Below are positions 7,312 through 14,806 of a stretch of DNA of 26,131 nucleotides, in pieces. Each line of letters opens with the position of its first letter. Positions within the stretch are counted from its first letter, which is position 1. The notes beneath the pieces were generated by a model. The model was not told the origin of the DNA and did not search any database. It saw only the letters and a list, made by a program, of their open reading frames with translations. Source of the DNA: JAGOUU01 sp964609155 (GTDB lineage Bacteria; Pseudomonadota; Gammaproteobacteria; JAGOUU01); the NCBI GenBank assembly GCA_964609155.1, contig CAZSRF010000033.1, positions 1 through 26,131 of the forward strand, written 5' to 3'. The position numbers were made by a program, and so were the translations under genes.

Positions 7312-7728
7312 ATGTATTACAGAAATAGAAAAAAATTAAACTCAGAAATGAATGTTGTTCCATATGTGGATGTAATGCTTGTTTTGTTGGTAATATTTAT
7401 GACTACAGCACCGTTGTTACTCCAAGGAGTGGAAATAGACTTGCCGCAAGCTAAAGCTAAAGCTATTCAACAAAAATCTGAACCACCTTTAGTAGTATCG
7501 ATTGATAAGAATGGTGCATATTATTTAAATATTGCTGAAGAACCAAAGACTCCTATGGAGCCTCAAAGTATCGCAATAAGGATAGCTGCTGAATTAACTA
7601 AATCACCAAAGCGATCTGTTTTAGTAAAAGGTGATAAATCAGTTGATTATGGTAAGGTTGTATCTGCTATGGCTTTATTACAAAATGCTGGTGCAGACAA
7701 TGTGGGATTAATGACGGAAGATATCTAA
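7312..7728 (+). CDS. tolR: TolR, ExbD/TolR-family motor subunit
   Basis: TolR has a single N-terminal TM helix and a periplasmic domain that contacts TolA, Pal or peptidoglycan. The 138-residue product begins with a short basic stretch, then VVPYVDVMLVLLVIFMTTAP. This holds the conserved proton-path Asp (residue 20; Asp23 in E. coli). The periplasmic part carries the family pattern: VEIDLPQA, VSIDKNGAYYLN, VLVKGDKSVDYGKVV and NVGLMTE. Size and position directly after tolQ agree with the family. Confidence 0.97.
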   Translation: MYYRNRKKLNSEMNVVPYVDVMLVLLVIFMTTAPLLLQGVEIDLPQAKAKAIQQKSEPPLVVSIDKNGAYYLNIAEEPKTPMEPQSIAIRIAAELTKSPKRSVLVKGDKSVDYGKVVSAMALLQNAGADNVGLMTEDI

Positions 7729-7743
7729 CAGTAGGAGATATTT

Positions 7744-8760
7744 GTGAAAAAACATATTTTAGCAAATCATTTCCCTCTAGAAAACAAGATCCACACTACT
7801 AGCAATGATAGTCGCTCTTTGTACTTATCGTTAGCTATTCATGCTTTATTATTTGTAGCATTAATAATAAATGTCAGTTTTGATAATAACACAAAACCAC
7901 GTACAGTAAATAATAATGTCAGCAAATTAAATCAACCAGATATTATTAAAGCTGTTGTAGTTGATCAAAAGCTAATTAATAAAGAAATAGCTAGATTAGA
8001 TAACCTAGAAAGAATGGAGCGTGAAAAAAAACTGCAAGAAAAATTATTAGAAGAAAAAAAACTAAAAGAACTTGAAGAAGAAAAACAAAAGCATCTTGCA
8101 GAACTAAATAAAATAAAACAACAAAAAGAATTAGAGAAAAAAGAGCTGGCTTTAACAAAACAAAAACAAGAAAGGCAAAAAATTGCTGAATTAAAAGAAT
8201 TAAAAGAACTAAAAGAATTAAAAGAGCAAAAAGAACAAAAAGAACAGAACGAATTAAAACAGCAAAGACTGGCTCAAGCACAAAAAAAAGCAGAAGAGGC
8301 AAAAAAAATAGAAAAACAAAAACAAGATCTAGCTGATCGTATACTTGAACAACAGCGAGAAGAGTTATTAGCCAGATTAAAAAAAGAACAAGAGCAGAAA
8401 ATGCAAAATGCTTTACAATCTGAAGAGCAATCTCTTACACAATCGCGACAAAGGTTAAGTATTAGACAGCGTGAAATTGAAAAGTACATCAGTATGCAAC
8501 AAGCAAAGGTTTCTCGAAGCTGGATCTCGCGAGAAAGCTTTATGGGTAAAAATTTAACCGCTAAACTTGAAATAAGTTTAGCAAGAGATGGTAGAGTAGT
8601 GAGAGCGACGATTATTAAATCAAGCGGTGATGAAGCATTAGATATATCAGCTAAAAATGCTATACTAAAAGCCTCTCCGTTACCAGTGCCGGAAGATGAT
8701 GAGTTATTTAAAACTTTTGTTAATTATAATTTTACATTTAAGCCAGACGAATTAAGTTAA
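7744..8760 (+). CDS. tolA: TolA, periplasm-spanning linker of the Tol-Pal system
   Basis: TolA links the TolQR motor to TolB and Pal. The start is GTG 7744 behind a strong TAGGAGAT. Of 338 residues, about 1-27 are cytoplasmic, about 28-46 form the TM helix (LYLSLAIHALLFVALIINV), and about 75-235 form a long charged helix rich in K, E, Q and L. The C-terminal globular domain (about 245-338) has SRSWISRESFMGKN, DGRVVRATIIKSSGDEALD and ASPLPVPEDDE, as expected for TolA domain III. The helix includes a tandem three-residue repeat (ELK, then EQK). It is shorter than E. coli TolA (421 residues), mostly in the helix. TolB starts five bases after the stop. Confidence 0.96.
   Translation: MKKHILANHFPLENKIHTTSNDSRSLYLSLAIHALLFVALIINVSFDNNTKPRTVNNNVSKLNQPDIIKAVVVDQKLINKEIARLDNLERMEREKKLQEKLLEEKKLKELEEEKQKHLAELNKIKQQKELEKKELALTKQKQERQKIAELKELKELKELKEQKEQKEQNELKQQRLAQAQKKAEEAKKIEKQKQDLADRILEQQREELLARLKKEQEQKMQNALQSEEQSLTQSRQRLSIRQREIEKYISMQQAKVSRSWISRESFMGKNLTAKLEISLARDGRVVRATIIKSSGDEALDISAKNAILKASPLPVPEDDELFKTFVNYNFTFKPDELS
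8188..8247 (+). repeat. In-frame 9-bp tandem repeat within tolA
   Basis: GAATTAAAA and close variants are repeated head to tail: four ELK-encoding units (8188-8223), two GARCAAAAA units encoding EQK (8224-8241) and a partial unit. All are multiples of three, so slippage would change the length of the helical domain without breaking the frame. Confidence 0.8.
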
Positions 8761-8765
8761 TATTC

Positions 8766-10106
8766 ATGAACACAATTAAAAAAAGATCCGTTGCATTAGC
8801 ATTTTTAATTAGCATATTACTATTCACAACATCTCATATCTATGGTGCTTTAGATATAGAAATAACCCAGGGTGTAGATGCTGCTGTGCCCATCGCTTTA
8901 TATCCTTTTAATGTATCTAACTCTAGAAACATTAATCAAAGTGAAGTATTTAATAAAGTCATTTCTTCGGATCTTTACAGATGTGGTATTTTTAAACCAT
9001 TGGCTCAAAATTCTATACCATATCAATCTGTGGAAAAACTACCAGTTGCAAACTTACAAGGGCAAAATATTGAGTATGCAGTGCGAGGCATAGTTGAGCA
9101 AACAGGAAGTGATAAATTTCAAGTTAATTTTGAATTAGTTGATATATATCAATTGGCTAATAAAACTACAGATACTAATGCTATATTATTAAGCAGATCA
9201 TTTAGTATCAATAGTGCAGGTTTAAGAAGCCTTTCTCACCATATAAGTGATTTAATTTATGAAAAGTTGACAGGGATTAGAGGAGTTTTTTCATCTAAAA
9301 TAGCTTATGTTAATGTTAAATGGTTGCCAAGTAAAAAACGTGAATATGTTCTAGAAGTTGCGGACTCAGATGGCTACAATCCTCAGTCTTTAGTTATAAG
9401 TAGTGAGCCATTGATGTCACCAACATGGCATCCCAGGGGGAACCAGATTGCCTATGTGACGTTTGAAGGATTTAGATCAAAAATTAAAATTGTTAATTTA
9501 TCTAATGGTGCAACTAAAATAGTTTCTTCATTTAAAGGTATTAATGGAGCTCCTTCTTGGTCGCCAGATGGTAATAAAATGGCATTAGTGTTATCAAAAG
9601 AAAATGTTCCAAAGGTTTATTTATTAGATTTAAATGCTAATAAATTAGAGCAAATTACTTTTGGTCCATCAATAGATACTGAACCACGCTGGGCTCCAGA
9701 TGGTCAATCACTTATTTTTACCTCAAGTCGCGGTGGCGGGCCACAAATATATAGCTATGAGTTAGCAAGTTCTAAAATTAAACGTCTCACCTTTGAAGGT
9801 AATTACAACGCAAGAGCTTCATTTACGCCAGATGGTAAGAAATTGATTATGGTGCATAGAAGCCCTAATAGTGATTTTAAAATTGCAGTGCAAGATTTAA
9901 GTACATCTAATGTAGATGTGTTGACTGCATCGAGTATGGATGAATCTCCGAGTATATCAGCAAATGGTCAACAAATTGTTTACGCGACGCGTGATGGCCA
10001 AAAAGGGATATTAGGCGAAGTTTCAATAGATGGGCGAGTAAAGCTTAAAAGGCCAGCTGTAGAAGGCGATGTGCAAGAACCTTCGTGGTCACCTTTTTTA
10101 TCATAA
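8766..10106 (+). CDS. tolB: TolB, periplasmic beta-propeller protein
   Basis: A 446-residue periplasmic protein of normal length. The N-terminal signal peptide has a basic start, a hydrophobic core and likely cleavage near IYGA (about residue 28). The N-terminal alpha/beta domain includes the segment that contacts TolA. From about residue 190, TolB-type propeller repeats appear with the recurring signatures PTWHPRGNQIAYVT, PSWSPDGNKMALV, PRWAPDGQSLIFTS, ASFTPDGKKLIMV and PSISANGQQIVYAT. TolB binds Pal and switches it between peptidoglycan-bound and mobile states. There is almost no Shine-Dalgarno, which fits coupling to tolA five bases upstream. Confidence 0.97.
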   Translation: MNTIKKRSVALAFLISILLFTTSHIYGALDIEITQGVDAAVPIALYPFNVSNSRNINQSEVFNKVISSDLYRCGIFKPLAQNSIPYQSVEKLPVANLQGQNIEYAVRGIVEQTGSDKFQVNFELVDIYQLANKTTDTNAILLSRSFSINSAGLRSLSHHISDLIYEKLTGIRGVFSSKIAYVNVKWLPSKKREYVLEVADSDGYNPQSLVISSEPLMSPTWHPRGNQIAYVTFEGFRSKIKIVNLSNGATKIVSSFKGINGAPSWSPDGNKMALVLSKENVPKVYLLDLNANKLEQITFGPSIDTEPRWAPDGQSLIFTSSRGGGPQIYSYELASSKIKRLTFEGNYNARASFTPDGKKLIMVHRSPNSDFKIAVQDLSTSNVDVLTASSMDESPSISANGQQIVYATRDGQKGILGEVSIDGRVKLKRPAVEGDVQEPSWSPFLS

Positions 10107-10213
10107 ATTTATTAGCTAATATTGATAGATTTACTGTTTTAAAATAATATTTTAGGTGGTATATTATCACATCAAAACAAGCGGATTATAATTTTTATTT
10201 GGAGTCACATAAA

Positions 10214-10744
10214 ATGAAAATAAAAAAAATAGTAAAAATAGCATTAACAACAGCCTCTGTTGTTACCCTAGCAGGTATGATCAGTGGTTGTACTGATGGT
10301 GCATACATGAAGCCTAGTGAAGATGGTGTTGATAACGGTTATACATACAGCAAAGGTGTTAATGGTTCACCAACATTTGTTGGATCTAATGGTACAGGTG
10401 AAGATGCTAAGATGGCTAATCAATATTATTTTGCCTATGACAGTAGTGAATTAACACCTGAAGCCAAAACAGAAATTAGCAAACATGCTAAATATTTGTT
10501 AGAGCATCCAAGCGTAAAAGTTAGGGTGGAAGGACACACAGATGAGCGTGGTAGCCGTGAGTATAACGTTGCGCTAGGTGAACGCCGTGCAAAATCAGTT
10601 TCTGGTAGTTTAGCCAGTGAGGGCGTGTTAGGTAATCAGGTTGCAGTTGTAAGCTACGGTGAGGAAAAACCTGCTGTTCAAGGTCATGATGAAAATGCTT
10701 GGCAATGGAATCGTCGTGCTAAATTAGTGTATGAGCAAGGCTAA
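10214..10744 (+). CDS. pal: Pal, peptidoglycan-associated outer-membrane lipoprotein
   Basis: ATG 10214 is preceded by TGGAGT and gives a clean lipoprotein signal, so I prefer it to ATG 10199. Lipobox ISGC predicts lipidation at Cys26. A Gly/Asn/Ser-rich linker of about 40 residues leads into the OmpA-like domain. This has YFAYDSSELTPEAK, VEGHTDERGSREYN and LGERRAKSV, containing the Asp and Arg that bind the diaminopimelate of peptidoglycan. The 176-residue length is normal. Pal anchors the outer membrane to the wall at division sites. A candidate terminator follows about 15 bases after the stop. Confidence 0.97.
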   Translation: MKIKKIVKIALTTASVVTLAGMISGCTDGAYMKPSEDGVDNGYTYSKGVNGSPTFVGSNGTGEDAKMANQYYFAYDSSELTPEAKTEISKHAKYLLEHPSVKVRVEGHTDERGSREYNVALGERRAKSVSGSLASEGVLGNQVAVVSYGEEKPAVQGHDENAWQWNRRAKLVYEQG

Positions 10745-10758
10745 GCGGTAAGTATAAT

Positions 10759-10800
10759 CGGTTAAAAGTTTTAAAATTTTTAACCGGTCCTCAGATTTTT
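10759..10800 (+). terminator. Candidate intrinsic terminator after pal
   Basis: A perfect 9-bp inverted repeat (CGGTTAAAA at 10759-10767 and TTTTAACCG at 10778-10786) encloses a ten-base loop. A T5 run comes at 10796-10800. The stem is AT-rich and the T-run is about ten bases away, so termination may be partial, letting some transcripts continue into cpoB. Confidence 0.45.
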
Positions 10801-10969
10801 CGTATTTTTTAAATTATACGTCTTTCACTATATTCCCTTAGGTCTGTATAGCTTTACATCATTGAGCTTATGTTTTAACATTAGCGTGGCAGTGCTTTAT
10901 CGTCTGTTAAGCATTAACTGCTATTTGATTTCTAAATTATTTTTAAAATAACGTACAATTGGAAAAAAG

Positions 10970-12130
10970 ATGATAAACGCAATAAAAATATCTTTCTTGT
11001 TAGTGGCTATAGTATTCAATCAGGTTGTAGTAGCACAAGCTAGAAAATTAGCAGCAGTAGAAGACCGTAGCATGAATCTTGATGCAACACCTAATCACTC
11101 TTATGTTTCGGCCCAAAATGACATACGTAGTAATACAAGTAATGAGAGATCTAATGACAGATCTAATGACTCTTATGGTTTTAAAGCTCGAACTTATGCC
11201 CAAAATAATTCTGGATTTGGCAGTAGAGCTCCAAGTTCTTCGGTTATAAGTAATATTAAGTCTAATACGCCTAATAATCAGCAGCCAACGGAAGAAACTC
11301 CATCTGATAACCGAGAAATTAAAGCATTAGAGCAAGAAATAGAATCAAATGACGAGTTTAATAATCAAAAGTTACAGGAGAAATTGCAGGAAATACAGGC
11401 TATGCCTTTTGCCTCAAGACTGCAACGATTAGAAAATATAACCGAGGAACAAAAAAAATTAAAATATGAAAAACGTATTAGACTTTTGCAACTACAGGTA
11501 CAAGAGTTAACTGGACTGCTGGAATCACAACAAAATAAACTAGATAAAATGGTCGCCCAAGACAAATTATTACATGACGATCTAGAACGTAAAGTAGCAC
11601 AACTCAGTAGTAAAAATTTAGCAAATAATTCTTCTTCGCAACCTCTTGCCTCCGATGCTAGCTTGGGTAATACGGTAGAACTAAAAAATAATAATTTAGA
11701 TTCTAAAAAAAGCTATAGTTATAAAGATGCAGAAACAGATCAACAAAACCTTTATAACTCAGCTTATGATTACATAAAAGCAAGAAAATATGAGCAAGCC
11801 ATTAACGCTTTTAAACAATATAATACCAAATATCCAGATGGAAAATTCAGCGAGAGCTCTAACTATTGGCTTGGTGAAATTTATATGTTACAATCTCAAT
11901 ACGATAAAGCATTAGCTGCCTTTAATACAGTTTTAGTGAAACATCCTAAGGGTCAAAAGGCTGCTGATGCGATGTATAAAAAAGGTTTGGTTTATTTATA
12001 TCAAAAAGATTTTAATCAGGCTAAAAAAATACTCTCAGAAGTAGTAAAAAAATATAATAATACGACTTCCGCAAGTTTAGCCGAAAAGCAGTTAAAGAAT
12101 ATTGAAGCAATTAATGTCAATGCAACGTAA
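10970..12130 (+). CDS. cpoB: CpoB (YbgF), Tol-associated TPR coordinator of cell-wall synthesis
   Basis: CpoB ties Tol-Pal activity to PBP1B-driven septal wall synthesis. The 386-residue product starts with a signal peptide (hydrophobic to about VVVAQA, residue 24). A Ser/Asn-rich linker with a repeated RSNDRSND stretch follows, then a coiled coil at about residues 105-215, longer and more charged than the trimerising helix of E. coli CpoB (263 residues). Three C-terminal TPR-like units (about 265-383) match the family: LYNSAYDYIKARKYEQAI, WLGEIYMLQSQYDKALAAF and GLVYLYQKDFNQAKKIL. GGAAAAA precedes the ATG. The gap from pal is 225 bases, with a possible terminator, so it may be only partly cotranscribed. 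Its 3' end overlaps queE. Confidence 0.9.
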   Translation: MINAIKISFLLVAIVFNQVVVAQARKLAAVEDRSMNLDATPNHSYVSAQNDIRSNTSNERSNDRSNDSYGFKARTYAQNNSGFGSRAPSSSVISNIKSNTPNNQQPTEETPSDNREIKALEQEIESNDEFNNQKLQEKLQEIQAMPFASRLQRLENITEEQKKLKYEKRIRLLQLQVQELTGLLESQQNKLDKMVAQDKLLHDDLERKVAQLSSKNLANNSSSQPLASDASLGNTVELKNNNLDSKKSYSYKDAETDQQNLYNSAYDYIKARKYEQAINAFKQYNTKYPDGKFSESSNYWLGEIYMLQSQYDKALAAFNTVLVKHPKGQKAADAMYKKGLVYLYQKDFNQAKKILSEVVKKYNNTTSASLAEKQLKNIEAINVNAT

Positions 12131-12803
12131 TTTAAAAGACACTTTAAGAATCACTGAAATATTTTATTCAATACAAGGGGAGTCAGCTACAATGGGCTGG
12201 CCAACCTTGTTCATCAGGCTTACAGGCTGTCCTTTACGCTGTGAATATTGTGATACGGCGTATGCTTTTAGCGGCGGCACTATACAAGAGATAGAAAGTA
12301 TTGTTACCCAAGTAGAAGAAATCTTTTCTCACCATAAGTATCTAGGTGCTGAGCAGAGATTTGTCACTGTCACAGGTGGCGAGCCTTTGGCGCAACCAGG
12401 CTGTAGTAAGTTAATGTCTAAATTATGTGATTTGGCTTATACAGTATCTTTAGAGACAAGCGGAGCTTTTCCCATAAAAAATTTAGATAAAAGAATTACA
12501 GTGGTAATGGATTTAAAAACTCCAAATTCTAAAGAAAGTGCGAAAAATCTTTGGGAAAATTTAGATTATCTTAAGCCCAAAGATCAAATTAAATTTGTTA
12601 TTTGTAGTCAAGAAGATTATCAATGGGCTAAATCTTTAGTATTAGACAGGGCATTGTTCATGAAGTGTACAGTACTGTTTTCACCAAGTTACAATCAAAT
12701 CAGTCTGCAAAATTTGGCAGAGGCTATATTGGCAGATAAGCTGCCTGTTAGGTTGCAAACTCAATTACATAAACATATTTGGGGTGAAAAACAGGGTTGT
12801 TAA
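12114..12803 (+). CDS. queE: 7-carboxy-7-deazaguanine synthase QueE (radical SAM)
   Basis: QueE rearranges 6-carboxy-tetrahydropterin to 7-carboxy-7-deazaguanine on the queuosine and preQ1 pathway. The radical SAM cluster motif is CPLRCEYC (CxxxCxxC). IQGES comes before it and VTVTGGEPLAQPG after it, both family hallmarks. The GAAG seven bases ahead supports ATG 12114 (229 residues); ATG 12120 is also possible, and the TTG at 12102 is less likely. The reading frame overlaps cpoB by 17 bases, consistent with coupling. The order cpoB-queE is common in gammaproteobacteria, where queC often follows; here a tRNA-Lys gene follows and queC is not in the window. Confidence 0.95.
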   Translation: MSMQRNLKDTLRITEIFYSIQGESATMGWPTLFIRLTGCPLRCEYCDTAYAFSGGTIQEIESIVTQVEEIFSHHKYLGAEQRFVTVTGGEPLAQPGCSKLMSKLCDLAYTVSLETSGAFPIKNLDKRITVVMDLKTPNSKESAKNLWENLDYLKPKDQIKFVICSQEDYQWAKSLVLDRALFMKCTVLFSPSYNQISLQNLAEAILADKLPVRLQTQLHKHIWGEKQGC

Positions 12804-12965
12804 AGTTTGTTCTAGCTAGAGCCAGCGTTCAGTTTTAACTCTATAGAAATTTTATATTATTATTATTGCAATATTGGGGAATACTTGTTAGAATTCCTCC
12901 TGTCGTTGTTATTGGGTACTATTAAACTCCATTAAACAATAATAGTGTTCATATCAATATTTGTG

Positions 12966-13041
12966 GGGCCGTTAGCTCAGTCGGTAGAGCAGAAGGCTTT
13001 TAACCTTTGTGTCATAGGTTCGATTCCTATACGGCCCACCA
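12966..13041 (+). tRNA. tRNA-Lys(UUU)
   Basis: The acceptor GGGCCGT pairs with ACGGCCC. The D-arm is AGCTCAGTCGGTAGAGC. The anticodon stem GAAGG/CCTTT holds loop CTTTTAA, with anticodon TTT at 12999-13001. The T-loop GTTCGATTC, discriminator A and an encoded CCA complete it. The 162 bases between queE and this gene contain no other gene that I can see. Confidence 0.97.
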
Positions 13042-13111
13042 TTTAATATCTATCCAGAAGCCAATTATAATATACATTTAATCTACAAATTAAACTCTAA
13101 TTAAATTCTTA

Positions 13112-13636
13112 ATGACTGATCTTATGAATCTATCAAATTATATTCGTGATATTTCTGATTACCCTCATCAAGGAGTGGTCTATAAAGATATTACACCTCT
13201 TTTGCAAGATAAAGCAGCTTTTAAATTTACGGTAGATAGTTTTGTTGAGCATTACAATTCGCAAAATATAGATTTAGTTTTAGGTATTGAAGCAAGGGGG
13301 TTTTTATTAGCTTCTGCGATTGCTTATTCGCTTTCAGCAGGGTTAATTATTGCTCGTAAGCCTGGTAAATTACCTTATGAAGTAATTAGCAATAATTACA
13401 AAACAGAGTATTCTACGGATACTTTGCAAATACATAAAGATTCTATTATGTCTAATCAAAAAGTTTTAATTATCGATGATGTATTGGCTACAGGCGGCAC
13501 AGCTAATGCGGCTTATCATTTAGTGCAAGAGTTAGGTGGTATTGTTACCGGTTATGGTTTTTTAATAGAACTTGGTTTTATTAATGGCCGAGCTAATTTA
13601 TCTCCTGCGCCTATTTATAGTATTGTTAATTACTAG
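13112..13636 (+). CDS. apt: Adenine phosphoribosyltransferase
   Basis: Apt salvages adenine by joining it to PRPP to make AMP. The 174-residue cytosolic protein has the type I PRTase fold. The N-terminal adenine-site segment is DYPHQGVVYKDITPLL, EARGFLLASAIAY covers the central strand, ARKPGKLPYE is the flexible-loop region, and the PRPP loop is VLIIDDVLATGGTANA. The length matches the family. Two starts are possible, ATG 13112 and ATG 13124; neither has a good Shine-Dalgarno, and the longer one is conventional. It follows tRNA-Lys as a single gene, with a terminator-like hairpin about 80 bases after the stop. Confidence 0.95.
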   Translation: MTDLMNLSNYIRDISDYPHQGVVYKDITPLLQDKAAFKFTVDSFVEHYNSQNIDLVLGIEARGFLLASAIAYSLSAGLIIARKPGKLPYEVISNNYKTEYSTDTLQIHKDSIMSNQKVLIIDDVLATGGTANAAYHLVQELGGIVTGYGFLIELGFINGRANLSPAPIYSIVNY

Positions 13637-13715
13637 CAGGACTTTTATTGCTAACTAATGATGATCCTGAGATAGGGATAGCAGAGCCTACGTATGAGGG
13701 GATTTTTGTTATTTT

Positions 13716-13740
13716 CCTCTTTGAAAACAAAGGAGTTTTT
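13716..13740 (+). terminator. Candidate intrinsic terminator downstream of apt
   Basis: CCTCTTTG (13716-13723) and CAAAGGAG (13728-13735) form an imperfect stem (one mismatch, one G-T wobble) around AAAA. A T5 tract follows at 13736-13740. GAGG just upstream (in GAGGGGATTTTTG) could pair instead with the CCTC of the stem, giving an alternative fold. Confidence 0.5.
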
Positions 13741-13779
13741 GCTAAAATATCTCTAGTTTAGTCAAAATAAGGAAGTTTT

Positions 13780-14253
13780 ATGATGTTTAAAAAAATATTA
13801 TTCTCAATTCTTTTGTCTTCAAGCTTAAATATTGTATTTGCTGTTGGAGATGAAATCACAGGTCATGAAGCAGTAGAGTTAAAGACAGTTGATGCCTACT
13901 TACTAAATGGTAGCCATGATAATAATGTAGATCACAAGAATACGTGCTTACAAAAACATGGTTGGGTTATTGGTAACCATTCGCTAGAGATAAATTATAA
14001 AATTGGACAAAGAACCGGGATGCAATCTGCAACAGTGCGATTTCTCGATGCTAATGTGGCATTACAGCCGATGGGTCTTGCTAATTCTTATTCTTTTTTA
14101 ACTCAAAAAGGAGTTCCTGATCAACTTAAGTCTTATGAGGTAAGACAAATTTATTTCAGACTGTCACGAAGTAATTTTGCATTGCAAAAAGTGGCTGTCT
14201 CTTATGAAAGCAATAATTTGGATTATCAATGTATAGCTGAATATAATTTATAG
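13780..14253 (+). CDS. Small secreted protein of unknown function
   Basis: An AAGGAAG Shine-Dalgarno precedes ATGATG (13780/13783). The 157-residue product has a signal peptide (FKKILFSILLSSSLNIVFA, likely cleaved near residue 22) and a soluble remainder of mixed character. Two cysteines (in KNTCLQKHG and DYQCIAEYN) could form one disulfide after export. The C-terminal half alternates hydrophobic and polar residues (SATVRFLDANVALQPMG, QIYFRLSRSNFALQKVAVSY), which suggests a beta-rich fold. I recognise no family. It is the only gene between apt and the frame-broken repeat protein. Confidence 0.8.
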   Translation: MMFKKILFSILLSSSLNIVFAVGDEITGHEAVELKTVDAYLLNGSHDNNVDHKNTCLQKHGWVIGNHSLEINYKIGQRTGMQSATVRFLDANVALQPMGLANSYSFLTQKGVPDQLKSYEVRQIYFRLSRSNFALQKVAVSYESNNLDYQCIAEYNL

Positions 14254-14289
14254 TCAGTAAAAAAATAAAATAATTTTGTGGAAAAAGTT

Positions 14290-14762
14290 ATGACACCAGA
14301 ATTCGTAATGGATTTTGAATATCAATCTCAATGTAGGTTATATACCCTATTATTTATAAGCCCTTTTTTGCGAACATTATCACCTGAATTATATACAGTT
14401 CCTAGATCGCATGCTACAACCCCAGGGGGTATGGATGGGGCCAAAAATATGGAGCAGATGGAGTATATAGATCGCCTCCAGGCGTGTATGGAGGGGCACC
14501 GGGGTTACATCGGTCGGGATGTAAGACAGGAGAATATAGCTCTGGATATGGAACAGATGGAGTATACAGATCGCCCCCAGGTGTGTATGGAGGGGCAGCG
14601 GGATCACATCGGTCGCGATGTAAGACAGGAGGATATGCCTCCAGTCAAGGAGTACGCGGTTCGTTGGATTCATTAGATAGAGCCAGATCGAATGCAGTGT
14701 ATGCTTCGTTAGATCCATTAGAGTCGACACCAGCAGAATTGAGTCGACGTAGATGTCGATAA
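14290..14762 (+). pseudogene. Gly/Tyr-rich repeat protein, apparently frameshifted
   Basis: Two overlapping frames share this region. The first runs from ATG 14290 (or GTG 14278); the second is open from 14406 to TAA 14760-14762. Adding one A to the A5 run at 14443-14447 joins them. The predicted intact product is about 157 residues: a hydrophobic N-terminal part, a sequence reading GAKKYGADGVYRSPPG, two 33-residue Gly/Tyr/Ser/Pro repeats, and a Ser/Asp/Arg-rich tail ending SRRRC-R. Between the repeat copies, third-position changes are mostly synonymous in the second frame (Tyr, Pro, Gly, Gly) but not in the first, so the second frame is the one that was selected. The repeat unit is 51 of 99 bases G+C, well above its surroundings, and uses TCG, CGG, CCG and GGG codons. 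A foreign origin is plausible. The function is unknown. Confidence 0.5.
14457..14651 (+). repeat. 99-bp tandem repeat, about two copies
   Basis: Copy 1 spans 14457-14555 and copy 2 starts at 14556 with the same GATGGAGTATAYAGATCG. The first 75 bases differ at seven codons, and similarity fades after about 14635. A degenerate partial copy may precede them at about 14420-14456 (CCCCAGGGGGTATGG). The period is 33 codons. Confidence 0.85.
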
Positions 14763-14806
14763 TTAGAGAGGACTCTATGAAGATGAGTTAGTTGAGAGTT
14801 GTTTTT

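Noticed and set aside
7991..8489. Long open frames on the minus strand across tolA, predicted very hydrophobic or Cys/Ser-rich
   Set aside because: They are antisense shadows of the Lys/Glu/Gln-rich tolA helix; AAA/GAA codons read backwards as TTT/TTC. No ribosome-binding site and the plus-strand tolA is certain.
12804..12965. Riboswitch or small RNA between queE and tRNA-Lys
   Set aside because: It holds only AT-rich sequence and a weak 5-bp stem; no preQ1-like or other known element can be recognised.
14457..14651. CRISPR array
   Set aside because: Only about two adjacent 99-bp units without unique spacers, and they are protein-coding; no cas genes are present.
14278..14676. 132-codon plus-strand frame as a real protein over its whole length
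   Set aside because: Beyond the A-run at 14443 the differences between repeat copies are mostly non-synonymous in this frame, whereas the other frame is conserved, so only its first part is credible.
14389..14730. Minus-strand frame of 113 codons across the 99-bp repeats
   Set aside because: The substitution pattern between repeat copies supports a plus-strand frame, and the minus-strand product has no recognisable character or start signal.
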